A DNA stretch of 64,000 bases from positions 1-64,000 of the forward strand of contig NZ_RSED01000013.1 in assembly GCF_003933735.1 (NCBI RefSeq), in the 5' to 3' direction. The stretch comes from Aquabacterium soli. GTDB taxonomy: Bacteria > Pseudomonadota > Gammaproteobacteria > Burkholderiales > Burkholderiaceae_C. Position 1 is the first letter of the stretch. Every line of letters starts with the position of its first letter. A program made the translations under genes and the position numbers. Below the pieces are notes generated by a model that made no database searches, had not been told where the DNA came from, and saw only the letters and a list, made by a program, of their open reading frames with translations. Shown here piece by piece: positions 7,329 to 14,370 of this stretch.

Positions 7329-7760
7329 AAGGACCGCGTTTTGACGTGGCACCACCCGGGCCAGCGGTTCATGCATCTTGAAAGCATTGCGCATGAATGC
7401 CTTTGCGCCTGCGTCGTGCTTGTCGCTGACATCCAAATCAAACCACGTCAGGGCGTACAGGCTGCACTTGTTGGGACGCTGGCCCTTGCGCGCCTCGAAC
7501 AAGAAGCCGGATTTCAGTAGCTCGTCCTTTGCCTTGTGCAATGTCGTCTGACTGGCCCATCCTCGCGGCTCCATCAGCTTCCAAGCGATGGACAGATCCC
7601 CGTTGTTGTCGCCCCGGTACTGCGCGCCTAAGTCCATCAGCAGCTTGACGGCCGATCCAGACAGGCGGACAAATGCCGCCGCGTTCAGCACTGAGTGCGG
7701 CATCGCCAGGAACCCGCCTTGCACGCGCGAGCCCTTGAAGCGATTTCGACTGCGTGACAT
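7299..7760 (-). CDS. Phage winged-helix protein, probable replication factor
   Basis: 153 residues, ATG at 7760 with AGGGA 6 bases upstream. Residues 14-110 look like a winged helix: MPHSVLNAAAFVRLSGSAVKLLMDL, then SIAWKLMEPRGWASQTTLHKAKDELLKSGFL (recognition helix), then a wing ending SLYALTWFDLD. Proteins with this fold occur in prophage replication modules of Burkholderiales and Pseudomonas relatives. The gene carries one iteron in its last codons and three more just downstream, so it may bind them like a RepA-type initiator or an autoregulator. Confidence 0.6.
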   Translation of the reverse strand: MSRSRNRFKGSRVQGGFLAMPHSVLNAAAFVRLSGSAVKLLMDLGAQYRGDNNGDLSIAWKLMEPRGWASQTTLHKAKDELLKSGFLFEARKGQRPNKCSLYALTWFDLDVSDKHDAGAKAFMRNAFKMHEPLARVVPRQNAVLTPETGVAAA

Positions 7761-7768
7761 GTCTGTCC

Positions 7769-8053
7769 CTAGTCGATAGTCCCCATTGGCTTCCCATAAC
7801 GCATCAGGCCCACCGCGAAGGCAACCACCGTGAGCCCTTCGCGCTCAATGTGCTGACGGTCGTAGACCATCAGCAGCACGGGCCCAGTGTTCGACGCCTG
7901 TGCTAGCACGTAGGGGAACGTGAGGGGCACTGGATGGGCGGGCTTGTCGCGCATGATGAGCAGATCCCCGGCGAGGAGATCTCCCACGGGCGCGCTCAAG
8001 GTCACGGCTTTGTCTGTGACGGGGTTGAAGTTGGATTTGAGAACGGCGGTCAT
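7769..8053 (-). CDS. Hypothetical phage protein
   Basis: 94 residues. The ATG at 8053 overlaps the upstream TGA (ATGA), with GAGGTG 5 bases before it. Beta-rich with several hydrophobic strands (SAPVGDLLAGDLLIMRD, VLLMVYDR, LTVVAFAVGLMRYG), compatible with a small barrel fold. No family recognised. Part of the early-region operon leading away from the integrase. Confidence 0.55.
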   Translation of the reverse strand: MTAVLKSNFNPVTDKAVTLSAPVGDLLAGDLLIMRDKPAHPVPLTFPYVLAQASNTGPVLLMVYDRQHIEREGLTVVAFAVGLMRYGKPMGTID

Positions 8054-8529
8054 TGCTGCACCTCGCTTTCGACCTTGGCCCCGGTCGCAATGGCCTTGCG
8101 GGTAGCTGCGTGCTCACGCATGAAGGCGTCCACCTTGGCGGACAGGCCCTCCTGGCAAAACTCTATGTAGTCGTTCGGTAGATGACCTGGCCGCTTCTCG
8201 CTTCGCACGACAATAGCGAGCACGTCGCAGGCGGCCTCGATGTCACCGGCCGCGACGTGCAGCATGTTTGCGCGCCAATAGGCGTCACGCATCGTCGGCA
8301 TGGTGTGAAGGACCCCAATCAGTTCATCGCAGCGGGTTTGCATGGACGGGGCAAGGGTGCCCGCGACATGGGCAACAGAGGCGGCGCACTGATCGGCCCC
8401 GATGTGGCTCGGGTTGTGCAGTTCGTTCCGAAGCATGTCGGTCTGGGTGGATATGGCACGCGCGTCTTGGGCCATGTCCCGCAGCAGGCTTGCGATTTGG
8501 CCTTGTACGGTCGTTGTGATCGTTTGCAT
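8050..8529 (-). CDS. Hypothetical phage protein (helical)
   Basis: 159 residues, ATG at 8529 with AAGGGGG upstream. All-helical composition with Cys residues at about 48, 68 and 100, and no motif recognised. It overlaps the downstream gene by 4 bases and follows the upstream gene after 9 bases, so it is translated as part of one operon. Confidence 0.55.
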   Translation of the reverse strand: MQTITTTVQGQIASLLRDMAQDARAISTQTDMLRNELHNPSHIGADQCAASVAHVAGTLAPSMQTRCDELIGVLHTMPTMRDAYWRANMLHVAAGDIEAACDVLAIVVRSEKRPGHLPNDYIEFCQEGLSAKVDAFMREHAATRKAIATGAKVESEVQQ

Positions 8530-8538
8530 AGCGCCCCC

Positions 8539-9039
8539 TTAGCCTTGCTGGCGCTGGTTGAGCCAGTCGCGGGCGGAACTTATCTCTGCCTGTCGGCGTT
8601 CCTCGATCAAGCGCCAGAGGTCGAAGCCTTCGGCCGCCTCCATGGCGAGGCTTTCAAGCACGCCGAGAAAGGCGCGTTCGGTCGGGCCGATGCTGCCGCC
8701 CTGAATCATCGACTCCACCACTTGCCAGAGCCACGGCCGATATTCACCCGTACGGCGCTCTTGGATGAAGTGCCCGGCATATTCGACGCCGACAGCGCGG
8801 AGCGCCTGCCATTGCAGGACATCGGCCCAGCGTTCGCCGTCCCTTTGTCCCAAGCCGGAGGGCTGCGCTACCTCAACCTGCAACGGGTGCCAGTGGGAGT
8901 ACACAATGTCGCGCCTTTGCCGGATGAATGGCGCATATGGTTCGGTATTGGCCTTATCGCCAGCCGCTCGGACGGATGGCACATGGGCAAGTTGGGTGGC
9001 GGGTCTTGCCGCCTTGATGCGAATGGTTTTGGTAGTCAT
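8539..9039 (-). CDS. Hypothetical phage protein
   Basis: 166 residues. The ATG at 9039 overlaps the upstream TGA (ATGA) and is preceded by GGAGGTG at 4 bases. The basic N-terminus is followed by a Trp-rich central part (SHWHPLQVEV, YRPWLWQVVESMI) and a C-terminal helix. No recognised domain. Confidence 0.55.
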   Translation of the reverse strand: MTTKTIRIKAARPATQLAHVPSVRAAGDKANTEPYAPFIRQRRDIVYSHWHPLQVEVAQPSGLGQRDGERWADVLQWQALRAVGVEYAGHFIQERRTGEYRPWLWQVVESMIQGGSIGPTERAFLGVLESLAMEAAEGFDLWRLIEERRQAEISSARDWLNQRQQG

Positions 9040-9596
9040 GCTGCACCTCCGGCAACAGGCAGCAGTCTGGCTTTGAACGCTTGAAAGCCACTGTCCGCAG
9101 CCGCCTCACGCACGCGCACACCGAAGCAGTGAAGTTGAATGAAGCCATCGTGCGATTGCCGGTGAAGTTCGTCAGCGAGGGCTTTTCGCTTCTCCGCCAA
9201 CTCCCGAGCATCGTGGTCTGGGTTGGCCAGATGGCAGCGCAGTACCCATAAGTCACCATTCGTCCAAAGCCGCATCGGCCCCTTGAGACCTTCTGGACGG
9301 GTGCGGCGCAACACATACCTGAACTCGCCGGTTTGCCAGAACAGGCGTGCGCCTCCCCTTGGCCATTCGGCGCCCTCGGGGACTACGCCCTCTGCTTCAA
9401 GCTGGGCGCGACTGCCGCGCATCTCCCAAAAGGAAACACGCCCAGCCCCTGTGGTGATTACCAGCGGCGTGGTGTTTTCAACAAGAACTGATGCGTTGCT
9501 GGCTTCTGGCCCCGCGTCAGGGGGGGGCTCCCCGCTTTGGGTGGGTGAATTTTTGGCACGAGTGTGCCCATTGCCCATAAAATCATTTGTAGGCAT
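9036..9596 (-). CDS. Hypothetical phage protein, first of the early operon
   Basis: 186 residues, ATG at 9596 with AGGAG 8 bases upstream. The disordered N-terminal 35 residues are followed by a beta-rich part (VISFWEM-like strands, EFRYVLRRTRPEG) and a C-terminal helix region. The family is not recognised. It is the first gene after the 9629-9661 hairpin and probably the promoter-proximal gene of the series that runs to 7769. Confidence 0.55.
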   Translation of the reverse strand: MPTNDFMGNGHTRAKNSPTQSGEPPPDAGPEASNASVLVENTTPLVITTGAGRVSFWEMRGSRAQLEAEGVVPEGAEWPRGGARLFWQTGEFRYVLRRTRPEGLKGPMRLWTNGDLWVLRCHLANPDHDARELAEKRKALADELHRQSHDGFIQLHCFGVRVREAAADSGFQAFKARLLPVAGGAA

Positions 9597-9628
9597 AGCG
9601 AGTGCTCCTGTAAGCGCGTTTTTGCTCA

Positions 9629-9661
9629 GAGCCCGGTTCCCGCTCCAACGGTGCCGGGCTC
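9629..9661. repeat. Hairpin upstream of phage early operon
   Basis: GAGCCCGG (9629-9636) pairs with CCGGGCTC (9654-9661). It lies 33 bp upstream of the minus-strand gene at 9596 and has no T-run, so it may be a 5' leader structure rather than a terminator. Confidence 0.5.
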
Positions 9662-9709
9662 GTCTATTTGCCTGTAACCCACAGGCTAGGGATAAGTTAG
9701 GGGTCTTCC

Positions 9710-9922
9710 ATGGTGGTGTTTGGGCACGAAGTGCCGGATGTCATGGTGGTCAAAATCGTCTTCGTATTGGCGATAGCTGCGCTCGCTGGCGTGTATGAAG
9801 GCTGGACGGGCCGCAGCTTCGGACGAAAGCCACGGCCGGAAAAACCGCCCGAGCCAATCCCGGGCGAGGTTAAGCACATGGGGATGGTTGACGAGGTGCC
9901 GCCCGATCAGCGGTTGCCTTAA
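9710..9922 (+). CDS. Small membrane protein, opposite strand to phage genes
   Basis: 70 residues, ATG at 9710 with AGGGG 6 bases upstream. It has one predicted transmembrane helix (about residues 13-31, VVKIVFVLAIAALAGVYEG) followed by a basic Pro-rich cytoplasmic tail. It is the only plus-strand gene candidate in the prophage part, and it converges on the integrase with a 4-base overlap. Accessory membrane proteins beside integrases are common in prophages, but no function can be assigned. Confidence 0.4.
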   Translation: MVVFGHEVPDVMVVKIVFVLAIAALAGVYEGWTGRSFGRKPRPEKPPEPIPGEVKHMGMVDEVPPDQRLP

Positions 9923-11163
9923 GCCTCGGCTCCTTTCTTCATCGGTATTACCTTGGCTGGCGTCTCGACACGGGACAGAAACTCTGCCCAGTCGTTCATG
10001 AGGTGGCGGCGCTTCTCAAACAGGTCGCCGCGCCGGTAGGCCGCTTCCGTCTTGTCCTTGATGGTGTGGGCCAAAGCCATTTCACACACGTCACGCGGGT
10101 AGGCCGTGCGTTCGGCACACCAGTCCCGGAAGGTGGAGCGGAAACCGTGGGGGACGCCCTTGGCCTTCATGCGGCGCATCACAGCACTGAGCGTCATGTC
10201 GGACAACATCCCGCCGCGTGGGGCCGCGAACACGTAGGGTGAATCGGCCAGCACCGGCATGGACTTCACCAGCGCCAGCGCCGGAGGTGATAGGGGGACG
10301 CGATGCTCCCGCCCTGTTTTCATGCGGTCGCCAGGAATCACCCACAAGGCGTTGTCCAGGTCGAACTCCTGCCAGGTCGCGCCGCGCACTTCGCCCGAGC
10401 GGGTGGCCGTGAGGATGGCGAAGTGCAAGGCCTTGGCGCCCACGCCCTCGACTTTGGTCAGGTCTGCCAGGAACTCGCCAACCTTTGACACGGGCACGGC
10501 TTGATGGTGGGCGGTCTTGCTCACCTTCTCAGGACGCACTAGCAACTTGTCCAGATTCCCGCGCCACCGCGCCGGGTTCTCGCCCTTGGGGCGGTGGCCG
10601 CTGACTGCGCACCAATCTATAACCTGCTCAACGCGCGAGCGCACCCGGGTGGCTGTCTCGGTCTTGGTTGTCCAGATGGGCTGCAGCACGTCGAGAACAT
10701 GGGGCAGGGCAATGTGCCGCACGTCCATTGCGCCGATCTTGGGGTAGACGTAAGCCTCTAGGGTCGCTTCCCATTGCTTGGCGTGCTTCTCGTTCTTCCA
10801 ACCTGGGCGCAGCGCCGCAACAAGCTTCTTGGCCGCTCCCTCGAATGTGATCACGGCGGCGCGGGCAGCCGCGTGCGTGCGGCGCTCGTCCTCGCGCAGT
10901 TGAATGGGGTCGTGGCCCCGGTCCAGCTTGTCGCGCTCTTCCCGTGCCTTCTCCCTGGCGCGGGCCAGGGTGATCTCAGGGAAGGACCCTAAGCCCATCT
11001 CGCGGCGCTTCTTATCTACGTGGTACCGCAAGATCCAGCTACAGCCCCCGCCCGTGGTGACGTTGAGGGCCAGTCCGGCGACACCGCCGACGAAGTGAAC
11101 GCCGGGAACAGCCTTCTTTCTGGAGACCTCCAGAGCGCTGAGTTCCTTAGCTTTCTTCGGCAT
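9919..11163 (-). CDS. int: Tyrosine-type phage integrase
   Basis: 414 residues from the ATG at 11163 (MPKKAKELS), with a purine-rich GGGAAA upstream; the longer frame above it is not used. The N-terminus has the P4-type arm-binding domain (YHVDKKRREMGLGSFPEITLAR), followed by a SAM-like core-binding domain and the catalytic domain. Catalytic residues visible: Arg in TATRSGEVRG, HGFRSTFRDW (HxxR), LAH, and Tyr in AAYRRGD. P4-type integrases usually use tRNA 3' ends. Here the candidate core lies 150 bp upstream of the start, at the prophage border. It catalyses site-specific integration and excision. Confidence 0.95.
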   Translation of the reverse strand: MPKKAKELSALEVSRKKAVPGVHFVGGVAGLALNVTTGGGCSWILRYHVDKKRREMGLGSFPEITLARAREKAREERDKLDRGHDPIQLREDERRTHAAARAAVITFEGAAKKLVAALRPGWKNEKHAKQWEATLEAYVYPKIGAMDVRHIALPHVLDVLQPIWTTKTETATRVRSRVEQVIDWCAVSGHRPKGENPARWRGNLDKLLVRPEKVSKTAHHQAVPVSKVGEFLADLTKVEGVGAKALHFAILTATRSGEVRGATWQEFDLDNALWVIPGDRMKTGREHRVPLSPPALALVKSMPVLADSPYVFAAPRGGMLSDMTLSAVMRRMKAKGVPHGFRSTFRDWCAERTAYPRDVCEMALAHTIKDKTEAAYRRGDLFEKRRHLMNDWAEFLSRVETPAKVIPMKKGAEA

Positions 11164-11315
11164 GTCGGCTTTCCCTTTTTTGTTCCCACCTTTGGGCGTC
11201 TGATCGGATCTTACTGATCCGGACGGCGGCTGACAACCATTCAGCGGCCACATAGGGGAAAGTAGGGGGTTTGGCGCATCAGTCCGACGAGGCCTGACGG
11301 CAAAAAAGTTATATG

Positions 11316-11336
11316 TGGCGGACACCCTCTCCGCCA
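11316..11336 (+). other. Prophage right attachment core (tRNA 3'-end remnant)
   Basis: TGGCGGA-N7-TCCGCCA: perfect 7-bp arms around a 7-base centre, as in tyrosine-recombinase core sites. The right part, CCCTCTCCGCCA, matches the acceptor 3' strand, discriminator G and CCA of a typical tRNA-Ser. No tRNA body lies to its left, as expected when phage integration separates the 3' end from the gene. The intact tRNA should then be at the other prophage end, outside the window. The tRNA identity is a guess from 12 bases. Confidence 0.55.
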
Positions 11337-11341
11337 AGTAG

Positions 11342-11369
11342 AAACGGGCCCTCCAGGGCCCGTTTTTCA
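11342..11369 (+). terminator. Rho-independent terminator, probably of the disrupted tRNA
   Basis: AAACGGGCCC (11342-11351), loop TCCA, GGGCCCGTTT (11356-11365), then more T. It starts 5 bases after the CCA-like end at 11336, the normal distance for a tRNA terminator. Confidence 0.8.
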
Positions 11370-11455
11370 TTCCGGGGCCACGCCTCAGCACCCCAGTTGC
11401 GCACCTGTCTGGCAACGCCGGATGGCCAAGGGGCGCAGCCGTCGGCGCACGCAGG

Positions 11456-11656
11456 TCAGCCGGCCTGCTTGGCCACCCGTTCGCTGTTACTCGATGAGCG
11501 GCTGCCTTTGAGATGCAGTTCCACATCGTCGGGGTGGTTTCCAACCGCTTTCACGGCTTCACGGATTTGTTCAGCGGAAGCGTCGAATTTTCGAGCCCAT
11601 GTCGACAGGGCTTGATCGCTGTTCACGTCGATGCGCTCAACATTCGGTTTGGACAT
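11456..11656 (-). CDS. DUF3606 family small protein
   Basis: 66 residues, ATG at 11656 with AGGAG 6 bases upstream; a longer frame is a reading extension. The sequence has the DUF3606 pattern: D-V-N near residue 10, then W-x-x-K-F-x-A-S-x-E-Q-I-R-E-A-V-x-A-V-G, and a C-terminal HLK. These are small helical proteins of unknown function, common in soil and water proteobacteria. It lies between the prophage border and the C11 peptidase cassette, on the same strand as the cassette. Confidence 0.8.
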   Translation of the reverse strand: MSKPNVERIDVNSDQALSTWARKFDASAEQIREAVKAVGNHPDDVELHLKGSRSSSNSERVAKQAG

Positions 11657-11810
11657 GTCGTTCTCCTGGTTCGTTTCAGACACCATGCTCCGGCAACCGT
11701 CATGCCCGGGCATGGCTGCGCAGGGCCGATGGTGTGGATCGAGCCGCTCTCGTGAGGGCCGGCTGAAGGTCCGGTCGCTCACAGGGCAGGTGATCAGGCG
11801 AACTCGTGCG

Positions 11811-13052
11811 TCATTTGAAGGCCGCATCCAGCACGGCCAGCCAGCGCGTCTGCTGCGCAAACTGCAGACGCCCGTACTCCGCCCTGTTGGCCAGGTAAGT
11901 TGCCCGAGAGTTCGGCGAGAAGATGGACAAGCCCATCGACTGTCGATAGTCCTCTCCTGACGACAAGGCCAGCACACACTGCTGAAGGGCCTTGGCGCTT
12001 TCCTGCAAGGCCGTCATGGTGGCCGGAGGCAATCCCGGCAAGCCGGCCAGGGCCGTGGCCAGGCTGCGCACATCGGCCAGACCGCCGTCCTGGTACTTCA
12101 CCACCGAGCCGGAGGCGGCCGCCAACGCGCGCTTGAGCAAGGGCGCACGGCCTGCAGCATCCGCATTCGTCCACGACAGCAGGCCCGCGCAGGCAGTTCG
12201 GAAATGAGCCACGGCATCGGCCCAGCCCGCAGCCGACAGGTCGATGGCCACGCAACTGTCGAAGCTGGCCTGTGGCGAGAACCGAGCGGCCACGGTGCGG
12301 GCCACGTCCGCAGCGGCCATGGCGCCCTTCTGGGCGGTGATGACCGCCGCGGCCCCGTCCAGCACGATGCCGGCGGCCGACAGCTCGTCGATCGACGCCA
12401 CCACGGTGCTCACCGAGCCCCGCAGTTCGTGCAGGGTCTCCCAGGCGCTCATCAGGCAGGCATCGAAGACCAGCACATCGATGGGTCGGCCCCGGCGGGT
12501 CGCTATCTTCTCGCAGACCGCGCCCAGTTCGGCGTTCGACAGGTAGTCCCGGCTTCCGCCGTCGATCAACAAGGCACGCGTGGCACGCCGGGCGGCGCTG
12601 GCCCGACTGCCGAAGAGGCTGCGCGGATGGTGGATGGCGCGGGTGCCCTGTGGGGCCGGGCGCGCACGCCGACGTGCCGTGGCGCTCTCCAGGCCCAGCA
12701 GGGCATCGACCTGGCTGTCCTGCCAGGCGGCGCCATGCCCTGACAGCACCAGCACGGTGCGGTCGGCAGGGCAGATGGCGCCGCTCCAGGCCACGAAGTC
12801 GCCCAGGCTTGCCGGATCACCTACATCCACGTTGGGCAGCGACAGCACCGGCTGCCGCCCGGCCGGGTCGAGCACCATGCGGCGTGTCGGCACCCGGCTC
12901 GCATCGAGCTGGGCTGTCGCGGCGACGAAGCGGTTGGTGCACACCCTGGCCAGGCTGCCGAGCTGACGCTGGATGTAAGGTGCCAGCGCGCTGGCACCAT
13001 CGATGGCCTCGCCACCGCCGTACACCATGATTGCGAGGGGCCAGTTGGCCAT
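11811..13052 (-). CDS. Clostripain-like (C11) cysteine peptidase
   Basis: 413 residues. The caspase-like fold of family C11 is recognised from the His motif LVLSGHGAAW (His106) and the Cys motif DVLVFDACLMSAWE (Cys199), at the usual spacing after strands. The N-terminus (ANWPLAIMVYGGG) corresponds to the first strand of the fold. There is no signal peptide or membrane segment, so it is probably cytoplasmic, unlike secreted clostripain. A basic linker at about 125-160 between His and Cys could be an autocleavage region (C11 enzymes prefer Arg/Lys sites; inference). The start is 14 bp after the upstream small gene, so they are co-expressed. Confidence 0.85.
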   Translation of the reverse strand: MANWPLAIMVYGGGEAIDGASALAPYIQRQLGSLARVCTNRFVAATAQLDASRVPTRRMVLDPAGRQPVLSLPNVDVGDPASLGDFVAWSGAICPADRTVLVLSGHGAAWQDSQVDALLGLESATARRRARPAPQGTRAIHHPRSLFGSRASAARRATRALLIDGGSRDYLSNAELGAVCEKIATRRGRPIDVLVFDACLMSAWETLHELRGSVSTVVASIDELSAAGIVLDGAAAVITAQKGAMAAADVARTVAARFSPQASFDSCVAIDLSAAGWADAVAHFRTACAGLLSWTNADAAGRAPLLKRALAAASGSVVKYQDGGLADVRSLATALAGLPGLPPATMTALQESAKALQQCVLALSSGEDYRQSMGLSIFSPNSRATYLANRAEYGRLQFAQQTRWLAVLDAAFK

Positions 13053-13066
13053 GGCGTGCTCCTTCC

Positions 13067-13606
13067 TCAGTCCGGCTGCTGGTCCGCGTGCTCCTGCAAC
13101 TTGTACCCGAGGTACATCAAGCCCAACCCCCTGGCCAGCCGGATGGCCGCCGTCACCGGGCCACGTGTCGGGGCGGTAAGGCTGACGAGGTCCGCTTCGA
13201 GCGCATCGAGTTGCTGGTCCAGATCGACCTCGACGTCCTGCGACAGCACCAGGTTGGACAGGTAGCCCGAGACACTCTGGCCGTTCTTGCCTTCATACAG
13301 GCCTGAGAGGTAGGCCACGATGCTGGCCAGCTCGAAGACACCGGTGCGGACCTGGGCGGGAACGCCTGAGCGCAGCTTGCGCCGGGCAGCTCTCAGGATG
13401 GTCAAGGCGCTGATGAAGGTCTGTTCGTCCCGCTCGGACAGGGCGGAGGACGGCGCAACGCCGCGCACATCAAGTGCGCCGATGCTGGCCAGGAAGTCAT
13501 CGTCGAACCACCACCAGGGGCGGGTGATCATGCCGTCGCGGGGGCCATAGCCCGAGCCGGGCGTGGTAGGCATGGTGATGGAAGGAGGCAAGGTCTTGCG
13601 GGTCAT
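13067..13606 (-). CDS. Small C11-associated protein A
   Basis: 179 residues from the ATG at 13606 (AAGGA 8 bases upstream). A Pro/Gly-rich N-terminus with a WWWFDDDFL cluster (about 31-39) is followed by an all-helical domain beginning LSERDEQTF (about 57). The last helices contain a hydrophobic run, RLARGLGLMYLGYKL. The layout parallels the neighbouring protein B: LS-x-x-D, then L-x-x-AR-x-x-L-x-S, then I-x-x-x-L-(S/T)-G-(L/F). The two are probably diverged paralogues. Unknown function; position directly before the peptidase suggests a substrate, activator or effector. Confidence 0.7.
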   Translation of the reverse strand: MTRKTLPPSITMPTTPGSGYGPRDGMITRPWWWFDDDFLASIGALDVRGVAPSSALSERDEQTFISALTILRAARRKLRSGVPAQVRTGVFELASIVAYLSGLYEGKNGQSVSGYLSNLVLSQDVEVDLDQQLDALEADLVSLTAPTRGPVTAAIRLARGLGLMYLGYKLQEHADQQPD

Positions 13607-13622
13607 GTCGATCATCCTTGAT

Positions 13623-13636
13623 GCCCTTGCAAGGGC
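13623..13636. repeat. 14-bp perfect palindrome between small genes
   Basis: GCCCTTGCAAGGGC lies in the 63-bp gap between proteins B and A, just upstream of the Shine-Dalgarno of A. It may be a processing or control hairpin, or an operator for an internal promoter. Confidence 0.5.
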
Positions 13637-13669
13637 TGTGAATTGGAGGAGTGTGCGGAACGTCGCTTG

Positions 13670-14233
13670 TCAGGGGGTGGCCGGGTTGAACAACTCGAAG
13701 GCGCTACCGACGACTTCGGCGGCACCTTGGGCGAACAAGATCCTGCCGATGGCGCCGATGGCGGCCTTCTTGAAGCTGCGCGTCTCCGGCGGCACGGCCA
13801 GCAGTTGCGTCAGCGCCGCCTCAATGCTGTCCAGCCAGAGGTTCAGGCGCGGCGGTTCGGGCGAATAGAACAGGCCCTGGAAACCCTGGTTCGGTACCGC
13901 GTTGCGTGCCAGGCCCTTGGCATCCAGGAAGCCCGTCAGGTGGCTGACGGTGGTCAGGATCTGCCAATGGGCGGCCTTGGCCTTGAGGATGTCCGCCGAG
14001 GCGAGGTTCGTCCTCGCGGTCTTGAGCGCGTGGAGGGTCACGTTCAGGGAGATGCGGTCGTTGGCGCTGAGCACGATGTCGTCCCCGGCATCATTCGCGT
14101 CGGTGTCGACATAGGACGCGTTCGAGGTCGTCGTGCCCGTGGACGGGTCGTCCGGGAAGCTGTCGGGCGACAGGGGCGGCGGCAGCGCTGTGCCATTGAG
14201 GCTGCCATTTTCAAGTGTGTTGGAGGCGTTCAT
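13670..14233 (-). CDS. Small C11-associated protein B
   Basis: 187 residues from the ATG at 14233 (AAAGGA 6 bases upstream); an upstream in-frame start at 14299 is disfavoured. About 60 residues of Ser/Thr/Asn/Asp-rich disordered N-terminus precede a helical domain starting LSANDRISL, with LHALKTARTNLAS, ILTTVSHLTGFLD and a C-terminal run AAIGAIGRILFAQGAAEVV of amphipathic or membrane-active character. It is similar in order and key residues to protein A. No known family recognised. Its Shine-Dalgarno lies in a 9-bp stem (see 14235-14285). Confidence 0.7.
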   Translation of the reverse strand: MNASNTLENGSLNGTALPPPLSPDSFPDDPSTGTTTSNASYVDTDANDAGDDIVLSANDRISLNVTLHALKTARTNLASADILKAKAAHWQILTTVSHLTGFLDAKGLARNAVPNQGFQGLFYSPEPPRLNLWLDSIEAALTQLLAVPPETRSFKKAAIGAIGRILFAQGAAEVVGSAFELFNPATP

Positions 14234-14234
14234 C

Positions 14235-14285
14235 AAAGTTCCTTTCGAAGCAGACGTGGTGTGTGTTGCCCACGAGAGGAACTTT
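14235..14285 (-). promoter_or_regulatory. 5' leader hairpin masking the ribosome site of protein B
   Basis: On the transcript strand AAAGTTCCT (14285-14277) pairs with AGGAACTTT (14243-14235), the latter containing the Shine-Dalgarno and ending one base before the ATG. A second stem, CGTGG/CCACG, lies within the loop. Such an arrangement would block initiation until the stem opens by heat, a protein, an sRNA or upstream translation. Confidence 0.6.
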
Positions 14286-14370
14286 AAAAATTGGCGCATG
14301 CCATCGGAATCCCGCCTTCAGGCACGCGCATCGCGCCTTCACGGTATGGCGGGCGCAAGGCGCACAGGCC

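Larger units (their letters stand above)
1..11336. mobile_element. Prophage, right-hand part (left end outside window)
   Basis: Seen: about 16 tightly packed genes, almost all on the minus strand, many overlapping by 4-5 bases. They include a tyrosine integrase at the right edge, small HTH proteins, a DUF1376-like replication protein, a toprim-like protein and two virion-type proteins at the left edge. The right border is set at an inverted-repeat core that contains a tRNA-3'-end-like sequence. No CI/Cro repressor pair, terminase, portal or lysis genes lie inside the window, so they are expected to the left. The two virion proteins recall internal/ejection proteins of podoviruses, but this is inference. 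Whether the prophage is complete cannot be judged from this part. Confidence 0.9.
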
